NCBI RefSeq assembly: GCF_000177195.2
Contig: NC_015953.1
Span: forward strand, 1,612,001-1,676,000
Reading direction: 5' to 3'
DNA: 64,000 nt
Origin: Streptomyces sp. SirexAA-E
GTDB lineage: Bacteria; Actinomycetota; Actinomycetes; Streptomycetales; Streptomycetaceae
Made by a program: the position numbers and the translations under genes. A model generated the notes under the pieces. That model saw nothing but the letters and a program-made list of their open reading frames with translations. It was not told the DNA's origin and made no database searches. Positions 35,862 through 45,127 of this stretch are shown here, in pieces; the stretch's first letter is position 1; each line of letters starts with the position of its first letter.

Positions 35862-38597
35862 TCAGCGGTCCAGCAGCCTGGCCAGCTCCGTCCGCGAGCG
35901 CACCCCCAACGCCGCGAAGACGTTGCGCAGATGGTGGTCGACGGTCCGCGGGCTCACCGAGAGCCGGACCGCCACCTCGCGGTTGGTGGCGCCCTCGGCC
36001 ACGTAGCGGGCGATCCGCTGCTGCTGAGGCGTGAGACCCGTCAGCGGCGCGGACCCGCGCCCGTCCCGGTCCGGCGTGTCGACGGCCTCACCCGCCGCCC
36101 GGAGCTCCCCGCCCGCCCGGTCGGCCCACACCCGGGCCGAGCAGCGCTGGAAGGCGACCAGGGCGTCCCGCAGCGGCCCGCGCGCTTCCCGGGTGCGGCG
36201 CCGGCGGCGCAGCGACTGGCCGTACAGGAGCTGGGTACGGGCCCGCTCGAAGTCGCCGCCGGCCCGGTCGTGGTGGGCCAGAGCCTGCTCGTACCGGGCG
36301 GCCGCCTCCTCGGGCGGGGCCAGCAGCGCATGGCACCGGGCGAGCTGCGCGGGGGTCTGCGGATCGGTGGTCCGCGCGGTCCACAAGGTGAATTCCCGTA
36401 CGGCCGACGCCAGTTCGGGAGCCCCCTCGTCGGCGCGGCCGGAGAGCACCATCGCCTCGACGTAGCAGGGGACGGCGAGCAGCCGGGTGGCGAAGTGCCC
36501 GGTGCGGGGTCCGGGGCGGACCAGCGGACCGAGCCGGGCGGCCGCCTCGCCGGGCCGTCCGGCCGCCAGGTCGGCGCGGGCGACGGCCCAGGTGGCGAGG
36601 GTGGCCGCCTGGGTCAGACCGTGCGGGCCGGCCCCGGCCAGCGCGGTGTCGGCGTGGGCGGCACAGGCCTCGGCGGGCCCTTCGACGGAGGCGGCGAGCG
36701 CGAGGACGGCGTGCAGATGGGTGGCGGCGTTGGGCTGCCCGGTGCGCCGGGCGGCGTGCAGCCCCTCCAAGGCGTGGGCGCGTGCCCTGGCGTGCCGGCC
36801 GGCCCGCAGTTCGGCGTAGGCGAGCTGTTCCAGGGCCTGCGGAAGCAGGGCGTCGGGGCCCCGGGTGCGTACGGCGGCCAGGGCGCGGGCCCCGGCCCGG
36901 CAGGCCGCGTCGACCTCGCCCAGCACGAGGGCCGAGACCAGGGCCCGCAGCAGCTCGTACGGGTCGTCGGCGCGTTCGGCGTTGTCCAGGCAGCACCGCA
37001 GCAGAGCGTGGCCCCGGTCGGTGCGGCCGGCGAGTACGGCGCACATCCCGGCCCGGTACCACGCCGTGGGCCGGTCGGCCGCGGCGGGCGGGACACGGGT
37101 CATGGCGTCCAGGTAGGCGATGGCGTCGCCCATGTCCCAGGCGGCCTGCGCCGCCCCGAGAAGCGCGTCCAGGGTGCGGCGCGGATCGTGCGGGGCGAGC
37201 AGCGCGGCGGCGGTGAGGAGCGCCGCGTGGGCGTCCGCCGCCGGTCCGTCCCGCAGGGCGAGCATGCCCCGTACGCAGGGCGCGGCTCCCTGGGCGGGGT
37301 CGGCGCCGACGCGGGCCAGCAGGGCGCGGGCCCGGCCGGCGTCGCCGGCCAGCCGGGCCTGTTCGGCGGCGGCGGCGAAGCGGGCGGCGCGCCGGGGGCC
37401 GTCGGTGGACAGGGTGGCGGCGCGGGCCAGGGCGGCCGACCGTTCGGCGTGCGGCCGGGGGGCGGCCGCCGCCGCTTCCAGCCGTGCGGCGAGTGCGGTG
37501 TCCGGGCCGGGGGCGGCCGAGGCCCGCTGGACGAGTGCGGGCAGCGCGGGACCGCCGGGGCCGTCGAGCAGGGCGGCGAGCAGTTCGTGTGCGGCCCGGC
37601 GGTGGCCGGGCGCCGCCCGGTGCAGGACCGCGCGGCGCAGCAGCGGGTGGCTGAAGTGCACGCGCCCGCCGGTGAGCTGGAGTGCGCCGGCGGGGGTGAG
37701 AAGGAGCCGGTCGAGGTGGGCGGGGGCGAGCCCGGCGCGGGCCGCCGCCCGCAGCAGCAGGGCGAAGTCGGAGCCCGCCCCGTCGGGTTCGTGCTCCTGG
37801 GCCGCGGCGGCCAGCAGCAGCAGGGTCCGGGTGGCCGGGGCGAGGCCGTCGAGGTGGGCGGCGTAGGAGTCCAGGACGCCTTCGGCGCCGGGCAGCGGGT
37901 AGGGCAGCGCGGTGCGTCCGGCCAGCTGGTCGGGGGTGAGGCGGCCGACGAGCCCGGACAGCAGCCGGGGGTTCCCGGCGGCCTCGCGCAGGAGTTCGCC
38001 GCGCACGACGGGGTCGAGGTCGCCCGTGGTCTCGGTGAGCCGGTCCAGGAGAGCCGCCGAGGCGTCGTCGTCGAGCGGGCCGAGGCGCAGGGCGGGCAGC
38101 CCGGCGAAGGCGGTCTCGTCGGCGCAGCCGATGAGCACGGCGACGCGGCTGCCCGCCCCGAGCCTGCGGGCGGCGAAGCCGAGCGCGGCGCGGGAGTCGG
38201 GGTCCCAGGCGTGGGCGTCGTCGACGCAGACGAGCAGCGGCGCCTCGGCGCCCAGCCGCCGCAGCAGGCCGAGGAGCCCGCCGGGGGTGGTCCCGGAGCC
38301 CGGGAGCCGGTCCGGCGGCACGGGCAGGGGTCCCGGCGCGGAGCAGAGCAGGGTGTGCACCCCGCTGTAGGGCAGCCGCTGTTCGGCGGGGGTGCCCGCG
38401 GCGCGGAGCACGGGGCCGCGGTGGCCGGCGACAGCGTGGTCCAGCAGGGCGCTGCGCCCGAGGCCGGGCGGCGAGGCCAGCACGAGCGCTCCGCCGTCCC
38501 CCGCCCGCACCCGGGCCGACAGGGCTTCCAGCAGGGCGAGTTCACCACTGCGGCCGTACAGCCGGAGCGGACTGCGCACGGTCGTCGATGGGGTCAC
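35862..38597 (-). CDS. LAL-type (large ATP-binding) LuxR family regulator
   Basis: A 911-residue protein starting at GTG. The N-terminus has a P-loop-like ASPPGLGRSALLDHA (about residues 40-54), in which the Walker A Lys is replaced by Arg. Walker B is LLVCVDDAHAWDPDS. A long helical TPR-like region of Ala/Arg/Leu-rich repeats covers residues 350-820. The C-terminal LuxR-type HTH is complete: LTPQQQRIARYVAEGATNREVAVRLSVSPRTVDHHLRNVFAALGV. LAL regulators often control secondary metabolism or maltose-type catabolism. No biosynthetic cluster is nearby; the divergent neighbour is an alpha/beta hydrolase, a possible target. Nucleotide binding may be impaired by the Lys-to-Arg change. Confidence 0.9.
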   Translation of the reverse strand: MTPSTTVRSPLRLYGRSGELALLEALSARVRAGDGGALVLASPPGLGRSALLDHAVAGHRGPVLRAAGTPAEQRLPYSGVHTLLCSAPGPLPVPPDRLPGSGTTPGGLLGLLRRLGAEAPLLVCVDDAHAWDPDSRAALGFAARRLGAGSRVAVLIGCADETAFAGLPALRLGPLDDDASAALLDRLTETTGDLDPVVRGELLREAAGNPRLLSGLVGRLTPDQLAGRTALPYPLPGAEGVLDSYAAHLDGLAPATRTLLLLAAAAQEHEPDGAGSDFALLLRAAARAGLAPAHLDRLLLTPAGALQLTGGRVHFSHPLLRRAVLHRAAPGHRRAAHELLAALLDGPGGPALPALVQRASAAPGPDTALAARLEAAAAAPRPHAERSAALARAATLSTDGPRRAARFAAAAEQARLAGDAGRARALLARVGADPAQGAAPCVRGMLALRDGPAADAHAALLTAAALLAPHDPRRTLDALLGAAQAAWDMGDAIAYLDAMTRVPPAAADRPTAWYRAGMCAVLAGRTDRGHALLRCCLDNAERADDPYELLRALVSALVLGEVDAACRAGARALAAVRTRGPDALLPQALEQLAYAELRAGRHARARAHALEGLHAARRTGQPNAATHLHAVLALAASVEGPAEACAAHADTALAGAGPHGLTQAATLATWAVARADLAAGRPGEAAARLGPLVRPGPRTGHFATRLLAVPCYVEAMVLSGRADEGAPELASAVREFTLWTARTTDPQTPAQLARCHALLAPPEEAAARYEQALAHHDRAGGDFERARTQLLYGQSLRRRRRTREARGPLRDALVAFQRCSARVWADRAGGELRAAGEAVDTPDRDGRGSAPLTGLTPQQQRIARYVAEGATNREVAVRLSVSPRTVDHHLRNVFAALGVRSRTELARLLDR

Positions 38598-38746
38598 GCT
38601 TCGACGTTACTTCCGCGTGAACAGTGTCGGAAGGCGCGCGTCCGCTCCGGGTTCCCGGGCGGCCGGGTGCGGTGCGGGCTCCCAACGGGACGCGTCCCGG
38701 GCTGTGCGCCGGCACAGTCGGGGGCGGTCCGGGGCGCCGCTGCCCG

Positions 38747-38752
38747 TAGCGT
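38747..38752 (+). promoter_or_regulatory. -10-like hexamer TAGCGT of a probable leaderless promoter
   Basis: TAGCGT lies 6 nt before the ATG of the alpha/beta hydrolase, with no ribosome-binding site. Confidence 0.45.
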
Positions 38753-38758
38753 CGGCGC

Positions 38759-39532
38759 ATGACTGATGCCCTGCGTACCCATGACGGTCTGACCCTGCGC
38801 TACCGGACCTGGTCGCGGGGGCCCGGCTCCGCCCTGCCCCCGGTGGTGCTCCTGCACGGCTTCGCCGCCCACGCCCGGCTGAACTGGGAGGGGCCGGGCG
38901 TCGTCGAGGCGCTGGTGTCGCGGGGGCGCCGGGTGTACGCGCCGGACGCGCGGGGTCACGGCGACTCCGACAAGCCGCACGACGACGCCTTCTACGGCGA
39001 GGCGCTGATGGCCCGTGACGTGCGTCTGCTGATCGATCGTGTCGGCGCGGACCGGGTGCAGGTGGCCGGCTACTCGATGGGGGCCGTGGTGGCCCTGCTC
39101 GCGGCCGCCGAGGACGCCCGGATCAGCCGTCTGGTGGTCGGCGGGATCGGTGCCGGTGCGGTGGAGGTGGGCGGCCTGGACACCCGGGTGATGCCGCCGG
39201 AGCTGGTGGCGGCCGCGCTGACCGCCGAGGACGTGGCGCACGCCCCGGAACGGACGCGGGGTTTCCGGATCCTGGCGGACGCCACGGGTTCGGACCGCCT
39301 GGCGCTGGCCGCGCAGGTCCGGTCGGTCCACCGGGGCGCGCTCCCGCTGGACCGGATCACGGTGCCGACGCTGGTGCTGGCCGGGGAGAGCGACCCGCTG
39401 GCCGAGCGCCCCGGGGTGCTGGCCGGCGCGATCGCGAAAGCGGAGCTGGCGCTGCTGCCCGGGGACCATCTGGGTGTCGTACGCGATGCGGGGTTCGCCG
39501 GGGCCATCGCCCGGTTCCTGTCCGAGGACTGA
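38759..39532 (+). CDS. Alpha/beta hydrolase
   Basis: A 257-residue cytoplasmic hydrolase. Oxyanion region VVLLHGFAAHARLNW, then VYAPDARGHGDSDKPH, the nucleophile elbow GYSMGAVVALL with catalytic Ser, Asp in LAGESDPLAERP, and His in LPGDHLGV. The layout is that of the haloalkane dehalogenase/esterase group, with a short cap domain. The substrate is unknown. It is divergent from the LAL regulator and convergent with the secreted cutinase-like gene, with a terminator between. Confidence 0.9.
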   Translation: MTDALRTHDGLTLRYRTWSRGPGSALPPVVLLHGFAAHARLNWEGPGVVEALVSRGRRVYAPDARGHGDSDKPHDDAFYGEALMARDVRLLIDRVGADRVQVAGYSMGAVVALLAAAEDARISRLVVGGIGAGAVEVGGLDTRVMPPELVAAALTAEDVAHAPERTRGFRILADATGSDRLALAAQVRSVHRGALPLDRITVPTLVLAGESDPLAERPGVLAGAIAKAELALLPGDHLGVVRDAGFAGAIARFLSED

Positions 39533-39562
39533 GGGCCTGTCGGGGACCGGCGGCGCGCGAAG

Positions 39563-39593
39563 GGGCCGGACCGCGGTACGCGCGGCCCGGCCC
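39563..39593. terminator. Bidirectional terminator between the two hydrolase genes
   Basis: A 12-bp stem with one mismatch (GGGCCGGACCGC / GCGGCCCGGCCC) and 7-nt loop between convergent genes. Confidence 0.7.
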
Positions 39594-39606
39594 GTAGTCC
39601 CCCGGA

Positions 39607-40542
39607 TCAGGAGGTGTGCGGGCAGTTGCCCCGGTACTCCGCGATCGTCAGGCTCGCCGACGGCAGCGGGCAGAGGAACTGCTCGTAGCGGGTGTCGTTG
39701 TCGATGAAGCGCTTCAGCCACGAGATGCTGTACTTCGCGATCGTGGTGTCGGAGGTGTTCGGGGTGAAGTGGGTGGCTCCCCGCAGCTCCAGGTACGCCT
39801 TGTCCAGCGAGCCGGGCAGGGAGTTGTAGAACGGCTTGGAGTGCGTGAGGACGGGGGCGATCGTGTCGCCGTCCGCGCCGATGACCATGGTCGGGGTCTT
39901 CAGCTCGGGCCAGGTGGTGTCCAGGTTCCAGCCGGTCAGCGGGATCGCGGCCTGGAGCGACGGACGGTCCTTCGCGGCCTCCAGGGTGCCCCCGCCGCCC
40001 ATCGAGTGGCCCATCACACCGAGCCGGGAGGCGTCGACGCGGCTGCGCACCGAGCTCTGCTGCGTCAGGTAGTCCAGCGCGGCCAGCAGTTGGTCACCAC
40101 GGCTGGCGGGCTGGTCCAGCGTCGTGTTGGTGTCGATGGTGAAGACGACGAATCCCTGCGACGCGAGCCGCGGACCGAGCCAGGCGATGCTCGACTGGTA
40201 GGCGGTGAAGCCGGGTGAGACGGCGATCGCGCCGAAGGTGCCGTCCGCGGTGGACGTCGGGTAGTAGATCGTGCCGCCGCCGAATCCTCTGACGCTCAGT
40301 GAGGACACCGACGTCTGGGACGTGGCGTACGGGCCGCGGAGCGCCTCGATGCTCGACGTGGTCGGCGCCGGACCGCGCTCGTAGGGGTTGTCGGCGGCCT
40401 GGGCCCCGCCGGGGATCAGCGACAGGAGCAGACCGGCGGTGGCGGCCGCGGCGGCCAGGGCACCCTTGACGGTGCGGGAGCGGCTCTTCGACACCCGGTG
40501 GTGACGCGGGGAGATGTCGCCGGAGGGGAGGTGCTGCTGCAC
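39607..40542 (-). CDS. Secreted cutinase-like polyester hydrolase / lipase
   Basis: 311 residues from GTG at 40542 (GAGAGGA ribosome-binding site about 9 nt upstream); GTG at 40494 is an alternative. A signal peptide with a basic n-region and hydrophobic core ends at GGAQAA, before [10 protein letters not shown]. The mature sequence closely resembles the S. exfoliatus lipase and the Thermobifida cutinase/polyester-hydrolase family. Catalytic triad: Ser180 in GHSMGGG, Asp226 in GADGDTIAP, His258 in GATHFTPN. The oxyanion/aromatic subsite has Phe112 (SPGFTA, Tyr in TfCut2), Met181 and Trp205 (PLTGWNLD). Cys291 and Cys307 match the conserved disulfide. It should hydrolyse cutin, triglyceride or synthetic polyester ester bonds outside the cell. 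Confidence 0.92.
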   Translation of the reverse strand: MQQHLPSGDISPRHHRVSKSRSRTVKGALAAAAATAGLLLSLIPGGAQAADNPYERGPAPTTSSIEALRGPYATSQTSVSSLSVRGFGGGTIYYPTSTADGTFGAIAVSPGFTAYQSSIAWLGPRLASQGFVVFTIDTNTTLDQPASRGDQLLAALDYLTQQSSVRSRVDASRLGVMGHSMGGGGTLEAAKDRPSLQAAIPLTGWNLDTTWPELKTPTMVIGADGDTIAPVLTHSKPFYNSLPGSLDKAYLELRGATHFTPNTSDTTIAKYSISWLKRFIDNDTRYEQFLCPLPSASLTIAEYRGNCPHTS

Positions 40543-40731
40543 GAGGGGGGTCCTCTCGGTCGTGGCAGAACCACAACGCGGCTCCCCTCGGGGCCCGTCG
40601 TCCAGGGCCCCGGGGCGCACCGCGAGGGTAACCGCCGTCCTTCGTTGGCGGTCGCCACTCTGGCGGTGCGTCCCGGGTGCGGACATCGGCGAGATCGCCG
40701 GTCTCCGTGACCGGCCGCCGCCCCCGGGGCG

Positions 40732-41487
40732 TCAGCGCACCGGGTGTCCGGCCTGACTCAGCGCGCTCTTCACCTCGGAGATCCGCAGGTCACCGAAGTG
40801 GAAGACGGACGCGGCCAGGACCGCGTCGGCACCCGCGTCGACGGCGGGCGCGAAGTCCTGGAGCCGGCCCGCGCCACCGGAGGCGATGACGGGGACGCTG
40901 ACGTGTGCCCGTACCGCCTCGATCATCTCGGTGTCGTAGCCGTCCTTGGTGCCGTCGGCGTCCATCGAGTTGAGCAGGATCTCCCCGGCACCGAGCTCGG
41001 CGGCCCGGTGCGCCCACTCGACGGCGTCGATGCCGGTGCTCCTGCGGCCTCCGTGTGTCGTCACCTCGAAGGTGCCCTCGGGGGTGCGGCGGGCGTCGAC
41101 GGAGAGCACGAGGACCTGGCGTCCGAAGCGTTCGGCGATCTCCCGGATCAGCTCGGGACGGGCGATGGCCGCGGTGTTGACCCCGACCTTGTCGGCCCCC
41201 GCGCGCAGCAGCTTGTCGACGTCGTCGGGGGTGCGGACCCCGCCGCCCACGGTGAGCGGGATGAAGACCTGCTCGGCGGTGCGGCGCACCACGTCGTAGG
41301 TGGTCTCGCGGTCTTTGCTGGAGGCGGTGATGTCGAGGAAGGTCAGCTCGTCGGCGCCCTCGGCGTCGTACAGCTTGGCCATCTCGACGGGGTCGCCGGC
41401 GTCGCGCAGGTTCTGGAAGTTGACGCCCTTGACGACGCGGCCGTCGTCCACGTCCAGGCACGGGATGACCCGTACGGCGAGGGTCAT
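40732..41487 (-). CDS. hisF: Imidazole glycerol phosphate synthase, cyclase subunit
   Basis: A 251-residue TIM barrel that uses ammonia from HisH to form imidazole-glycerol phosphate and AICAR. Catalytic Asp residues are visible in [15 protein letters not shown] and VLSVDARR; phosphate-binding segments are [11 protein letters not shown] and [10 protein letters not shown]. It is the last gene of the his operon; its ATG overlaps the ridA stop (ATGA). Confidence 0.98.
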   Translation of the reverse strand: MTLAVRVIPCLDVDDGRVVKGVNFQNLRDAGDPVEMAKLYDAEGADELTFLDITASSKDRETTYDVVRRTAEQVFIPLTVGGGVRTPDDVDKLLRAGADKVGVNTAAIARPELIREIAERFGRQVLVLSVDARRTPEGTFEVTTHGGRRSTGIDAVEWAHRAAELGAGEILLNSMDADGTKDGYDTEMIEAVRAHVSVPVIASGGAGRLQDFAPAVDAGADAVLAASVFHFGDLRISEVKSALSQAGHPVR

Positions 41488-41882
41488 CGCTCACCTGCCC
41501 GGTAGGCCTCGACCTCGACCTCGACGACCAGGGAGGGGTCGACGAAGCCGGACACGACGATCATGGAGGCGGCGGGGCGGACGTCGTCGAACAGCTCCTT
41601 GTGGGCGCGGCCCACCTCGTCTGCGTCCCGGGCGTGCGTGATGTACATCCGGGTGCGGACGACGTCCTCACGGCCGAGTCCGACCTGCTTCAGGGCGTCG
41701 AAGGCGAGCTGGAAGGAGGCGACGGCCTGCTCGTACGGACCGCCCTCGGAGATCTCGCCGTCGACCACGGACGTGCAGCCCGAGACCAGGACGAGTCCGT
41801 TCGGCAGCTGTACCGCGCGGGAGTAGCCGAACTTCTCCTCCCAGGGTCCGCCCGAGGAGACGCGGCGTACGGAGTCCGTCAT
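41484..41882 (-). CDS. RidA family protein
   Basis: A 132-residue protein of the RidA/YjgF/UK114 family. Motifs include [22 protein letters not shown] and the ending [21 protein letters not shown], and a conserved-type Arg region [13 protein letters not shown]. RidA proteins hydrolyse reactive enamine or imine intermediates to protect PLP enzymes. Here it lies between priA and hisF with overlapping codons at both ends, suggesting it guards an intermediate of His synthesis or HisC. It is a subfamily member rather than classic RidA: the FxSGxxP-type motif is altered. Confidence 0.88.
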   Translation of the reverse strand: MTDSVRRVSSGGPWEEKFGYSRAVQLPNGLVLVSGCTSVVDGEISEGGPYEQAVASFQLAFDALKQVGLGREDVVRTRMYITHARDADEVGRAHKELFDDVRPAASMIVVSGFVDPSLVVEVEVEAYRAGER

Positions 41883-42604
41883 CCGGAGACCGCCTCGAGT
41901 GCCTCTTCCAGGGTGAACGCCTTGGCGTAGAGCGCCTTGCCGACGATCGCGCCCTCGACGCCCTCGGGGACGAGCGAGGAGATGGCCCGCAGGTCGTCGA
42001 GCGAGGAGACGCCTCCGGAGGCCACGACGGGCTTGTCGGTGGCGGCGCAGACGTTCTTCAGGAGTTCCAGGTTGGGGCCCTGGAGCGTGCCGTCCTTGGC
42101 GATGTCGGTGACGACGTAGCGGGCGCAGCCCTCGGAGTCGAGCCGGGCGAGTGTCTCGTAGAGGTCGCCGCCGTCGCGGGTCCAGCCCCGGCCGCGCAGG
42201 GTGGTGCCGCGGACGTCGAGGCCGACGGCGATCTGGTCGCCGTGCTCGGCGATGACCTTGGCGACCCACTCGGGGGTCTCCAGGGCGGCGGTGCCGAGGT
42301 TGACGCGGCGGCAGCCGGTGGCGAGGGCGGCGGCGAGCGAGGCGTCGTCGCGGATGCCGCCGGAGAGCTCGACCTTGATGTCCATGGCACCGGCCACCTC
42401 GGCGATCAGCGCGCGGTTGTCGCCGGTGCCGAAGGCGGCGTCCAGGTCGACGAGGTGCAGCCACTCGGCCCCGGCGCTCTGCCAGGCGAGGGCGGCCTCC
42501 AGCGGGGAGCCGTAGGAGGTCTCGGAGCCGGACTCGCCGTGGACGAGGCGGACGGCCTGGCCGTCGCGGACGTCGACGGCGGGGAGCAGTTCAAGCTTCG
42601 GCAT
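41879..42604 (-). CDS. priA: Bifunctional HisA/TrpF isomerase PriA
   Basis: A 241-residue TIM barrel. It begins [23 protein letters not shown] with the N-terminal catalytic Asp; the second catalytic region is [12 protein letters not shown], with phosphate sites [13 protein letters not shown] and [13 protein letters not shown]. Actinobacterial PriA isomerises both ProFAR (histidine) and phosphoribosylanthranilate (tryptophan). The trp block in this window lacks trpF, so PriA probably serves both pathways. The start overlaps the hisH stop (TAATG) and the stop overlaps ridA. Confidence 0.96.
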   Translation of the reverse strand: MPKLELLPAVDVRDGQAVRLVHGESGSETSYGSPLEAALAWQSAGAEWLHLVDLDAAFGTGDNRALIAEVAGAMDIKVELSGGIRDDASLAAALATGCRRVNLGTAALETPEWVAKVIAEHGDQIAVGLDVRGTTLRGRGWTRDGGDLYETLARLDSEGCARYVVTDIAKDGTLQGPNLELLKNVCAATDKPVVASGGVSSLDDLRAISSLVPEGVEGAIVGKALYAKAFTLEEALEAVSG

Positions 42605-43248
42605 TACAGCGTCTCGATCCAGTTGGTCAGCAGCTGGGCGCCGGCATCGCCGGACTTCTCGGGGTGGAACTGGGTGGCCCACAGCGCGCCGTTCTCCACG
42701 GCGGCCACGAACCGCTCTCCGTGCGTGGCCCAGGTGACCTTGGGGGCACGGATCTTGGCGTTGGTGACTTCGAGGGACCAGTCGTGCGCCGCGTAGGAGT
42801 GCACGAAGTAGTACCGGGCGTCGGCGTCGAGGCCGGCGAAGAGCTGGGAGCCGTCGGGGGCTTCGACGGTGTTCCAGCCCATGTGCGGGACGACGTCGGC
42901 CTTGAGGGGCCCGACGGTGCCGGGCCACTCGTCGAGGCCCTCCGTCTCGACGCCGTGCTCGATGCCCCGCTCGAAGAGGATCTGCATGCCGACGCAGATG
43001 CCCATGACGGGACGGCCGCCGGCCAGCCTGCGGCCGACGACCCATTCACCGCGGGCCTTCTTCAGCCCGTCCATGCAGGCGGAGAACGCGCCGACGCCGG
43101 GGACGAGCAGTCCGTCGGCGTTCATCGCGGTGTCGAAGTCACGGGTGATCTCGACGTCCGCGCCGACGTGGGCCAGGGCCCGCTCGGCGGAACGCACGTT
43201 GCCGAAGCCGTAGTCGAAGACGACGACGGTCTTCTTCTTGTCGCTCAC
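42604..43248 (-). CDS. hisH: Imidazole glycerol phosphate synthase, glutamine amidotransferase subunit
   Basis: A 214-residue class I amidotransferase with nucleophile Cys in [13 protein letters not shown] and His/Glu in TQFHPEKSG. It supplies ammonia to HisF. It begins [18 protein letters not shown], typical for the family. The start is GTG with a GAGG ribosome-binding site. It lies after a 55-residue membrane-protein gene and just before priA. Confidence 0.98.
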   Translation of the reverse strand: MSDKKKTVVVFDYGFGNVRSAERALAHVGADVEITRDFDTAMNADGLLVPGVGAFSACMDGLKKARGEWVVGRRLAGGRPVMGICVGMQILFERGIEHGVETEGLDEWPGTVGPLKADVVPHMGWNTVEAPDGSQLFAGLDADARYYFVHSYAAHDWSLEVTNAKIRAPKVTWATHGERFVAAVENGALWATQFHPEKSGDAGAQLLTNWIETL

Positions 43249-43257
43249 TGTCGAACC

Positions 43258-43425
43258 TCAGTCCCAGATTCCCTGGATCCGCATGATGCCCGCCACGAGG
43301 CACATCACGGAGCCGATTCCGAGGAGCACGACGACGCCCTTGGGCATGCCCTGCTTCCAGAAGGAGTAGACGCCGCCGGCCAGGAAGAGGCCGACGACGA
43401 TCAGCACGGTGTTCAGGCCGGTCAC
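43258..43425 (-). CDS. Small membrane protein inside the his operon (55 aa)
   Basis: A 55-residue protein starting at GTG, which overlaps the hisB stop (GTGA). Two transmembrane helices (LNTVLIVVGLFLAGGVYSFW and GVVVLLGIGSVMCLVAGIM) are joined by a short basic turn KQGMPK. The close coupling to hisB and to hisH (9 bp downstream) makes it a real gene. No function is known to me; it may be missed in automatic annotation because of its length. Confidence 0.8.
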   Translation of the reverse strand: MTGLNTVLIVVGLFLAGGVYSFWKQGMPKGVVVLLGIGSVMCLVAGIMRIQGIWD

Positions 43426-44015
43426 AGGGCGCCCTTCGTGGACGGGAGGATGCCGGCGGCCCGCGGGTCGTGCTCGCTGGCGTAGCGCAGGGCGCGGGCC
43501 AGCGCCTTGAACTGGCACTCCACGATGTGGTGGGCGTTGCGGCCGTACGGGACGTGGACGTGGAGGGCGATCTGCGCCTGGGCGACGAAGGACTCCAGGA
43601 TGTGCCGGGTCATCGTCGTGTCGTACTCGCCGATCATCGGCGCCATCTTCTCCGGCTCGGTGTGCACCAGGTAGGGGCGGCCGGAGAGGTCGACGGTGAC
43701 CTGGGCGAGCGACTCGTCCAGCGGGACGGTGCAGTTGCCGAAGCGGTAGATGCCGACCTTGTCGCCGAGCGCCTGCCGGAAGGCGGCGCCGAGCGCGAGG
43801 GCGGTGTCCTCGATCGTGTGGTGCGAGTCGATGTGGAGGTCGCCGTCGGTCTTGACCGTGAGGTCGAACAGCCCGTGCCGGCCGAGCTGGTCGAGCATGT
43901 GGTCGTAGAAGCCGACACCGGTCGCGACGTCGACCTTGCCGGTGCCGTCGAGGTCGATCTCGACGAGTACGGAGGTCTCCTTGGTGGTCCGCTCCACCCT
44001 GCCTACGCGGCTCAT
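43422..44015 (-). CDS. hisB: Imidazoleglycerol-phosphate dehydratase
   Basis: A 197-residue Mn-dependent enzyme converting IGP to imidazole-acetol phosphate. Metal-binding motifs: [30 protein letters not shown], and a second HxxxE region in [20 protein letters not shown]. No phosphatase domain is fused. ATG overlaps the hisC stop (ATGA); the stop overlaps the small membrane gene. Confidence 0.98.
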   Translation of the reverse strand: MSRVGRVERTTKETSVLVEIDLDGTGKVDVATGVGFYDHMLDQLGRHGLFDLTVKTDGDLHIDSHHTIEDTALALGAAFRQALGDKVGIYRFGNCTVPLDESLAQVTVDLSGRPYLVHTEPEKMAPMIGEYDTTMTRHILESFVAQAQIALHVHVPYGRNAHHIVECQFKALARALRYASEHDPRAAGILPSTKGAL

Positions 44016-45127
44016 GCGTCGTGCTCCTTCTTCAGTTCGCGCACCGCATCGAGGAACGCGTCGTTCTCTTGGGGGGTTCCCGCGGAGACCCGCAGCCATC
44101 CCGGTACGCCGTTGTCCCGGACCAGGACGCCCCGGTCGAGGATGTGCCGCCAGGCGGTGTGGCTGTCGGTGAAGCGGCCGAACTGGACGAAGTTGGCGTC
44201 CGAGTCGGTGACGTCGAAGCCGAGCTCCCGCAGCCCGTCCACCAGCCGGTCCCGCTCGCTCTTGAGCCGGTCGACGTACCCGAGCAGCGTATCGGTGTGC
44301 TCCAGGGCGGCGAGCGCGGTGGCCTGGGTGATCGAGGAGAGGTGGTACGGCAGCCGCACCAGCTGGACCGCGTCGACCACGGCCGGGTCGGCGGCGAAGT
44401 AGCCGAGCCGCAGCCCGGCGGCACCGAACGCCTTGGACATGGTGCGGGAGAGCACCAGGTGGCGGCGGCCCTCCAGCAGTGGGAGCAGCGAGGGGCGGTG
44501 GCTGAATTCGCCGTACGCCTCGTCCACGACGACCATCGACGGTCCGGCGGCCTGGGCGGCGTCGTACAGCTCGACGACGGTGTCCGCGTCGACGGCGGTG
44601 CCGGTGGGGTTATTGGGCGAGGTGATGAAGACCACGTCGGGGCGGTGCTCGGCGAGCGCCTTCCGCGCCGCCTCGACGTCGATGGTGAAGTCCGCGTCGC
44701 GCGGCCCGGAGATCCAGCCGGTGCCGGTGCCCCGGGCGATGAGGGCGTGCATCGAGTACGAGGGTTCGAAGCCGATCGCGGTGCGCCCGGGGCCGCCGAA
44801 GGTCTGGAGGAGCTGCTGGAGGACCTCGTTGGAGCCGTTGGCGGCCCAGACGTTCTCGGGGCCGACCTCGTGCCCGGCGGTGCGGGTGAGGTAGCGGGCC
44901 AGCTCGGTGCGGAGCCGCACGGCGTCGCGGTCGGGGTAGCGGTTGAGGCCGCGGGCGGCCTCGCGGACGCGTTCGGCGATGCGGTCGACGAGCGCGTCGG
45001 GCAGCGGGTAGGGGTTCTCGTTGGTGTTGAGCCGGACCGGCACGTCGAGCTGGGGCGCCCCGTACGGGGACTGGCCGCGCAGTTCGTCGCGGATGGGCAG
45101 CTCGTCCCAGGGGTTGCCGTTCGTCAC
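44012..45127 (-). CDS. hisC: Histidinol-phosphate aminotransferase
   Basis: A 371-residue fold-type I PLP enzyme. It starts at GTG overlapping the hisD stop (GTGA). PLP lysine in [17 protein letters not shown], NxN motif in [12 protein letters not shown], Asp in [10 protein letters not shown], and the start region [12 protein letters not shown]. It transaminates imidazole-acetol phosphate with glutamate, which gltBD in this window helps to supply. Confidence 0.98.
   Translation of the reverse strand: MTNGNPWDELPIRDELRGQSPYGAPQLDVPVRLNTNENPYPLPDALVDRIAERVREAARGLNRYPDRDAVRLRTELARYLTRTAGHEVGPENVWAANGSNEVLQQLLQTFGGPGRTAIGFEPSYSMHALIARGTGTGWISGPRDADFTIDVEAARKALAEHRPDVVFITSPNNPTGTAVDADTVVELYDAAQAAGPSMVVVDEAYGEFSHRPSLLPLLEGRRHLVLSRTMSKAFGAAGLRLGYFAADPAVVDAVQLVRLPYHLSSITQATALAALEHTDTLLGYVDRLKSERDRLVDGLRELGFDVTDSDANFVQFGRFTDSHTAWRHILDRGVLVRDNGVPGWLRVSAGTPQENDAFLDAVRELKKEHDA

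Noticed and set aside
35931..38762. 943-residue open frame opposite the LAL regulator
   Set aside because: Gly/Arg/Ala-rich antisense shadow of a gene with clear HTH and Walker B motifs on the minus strand.
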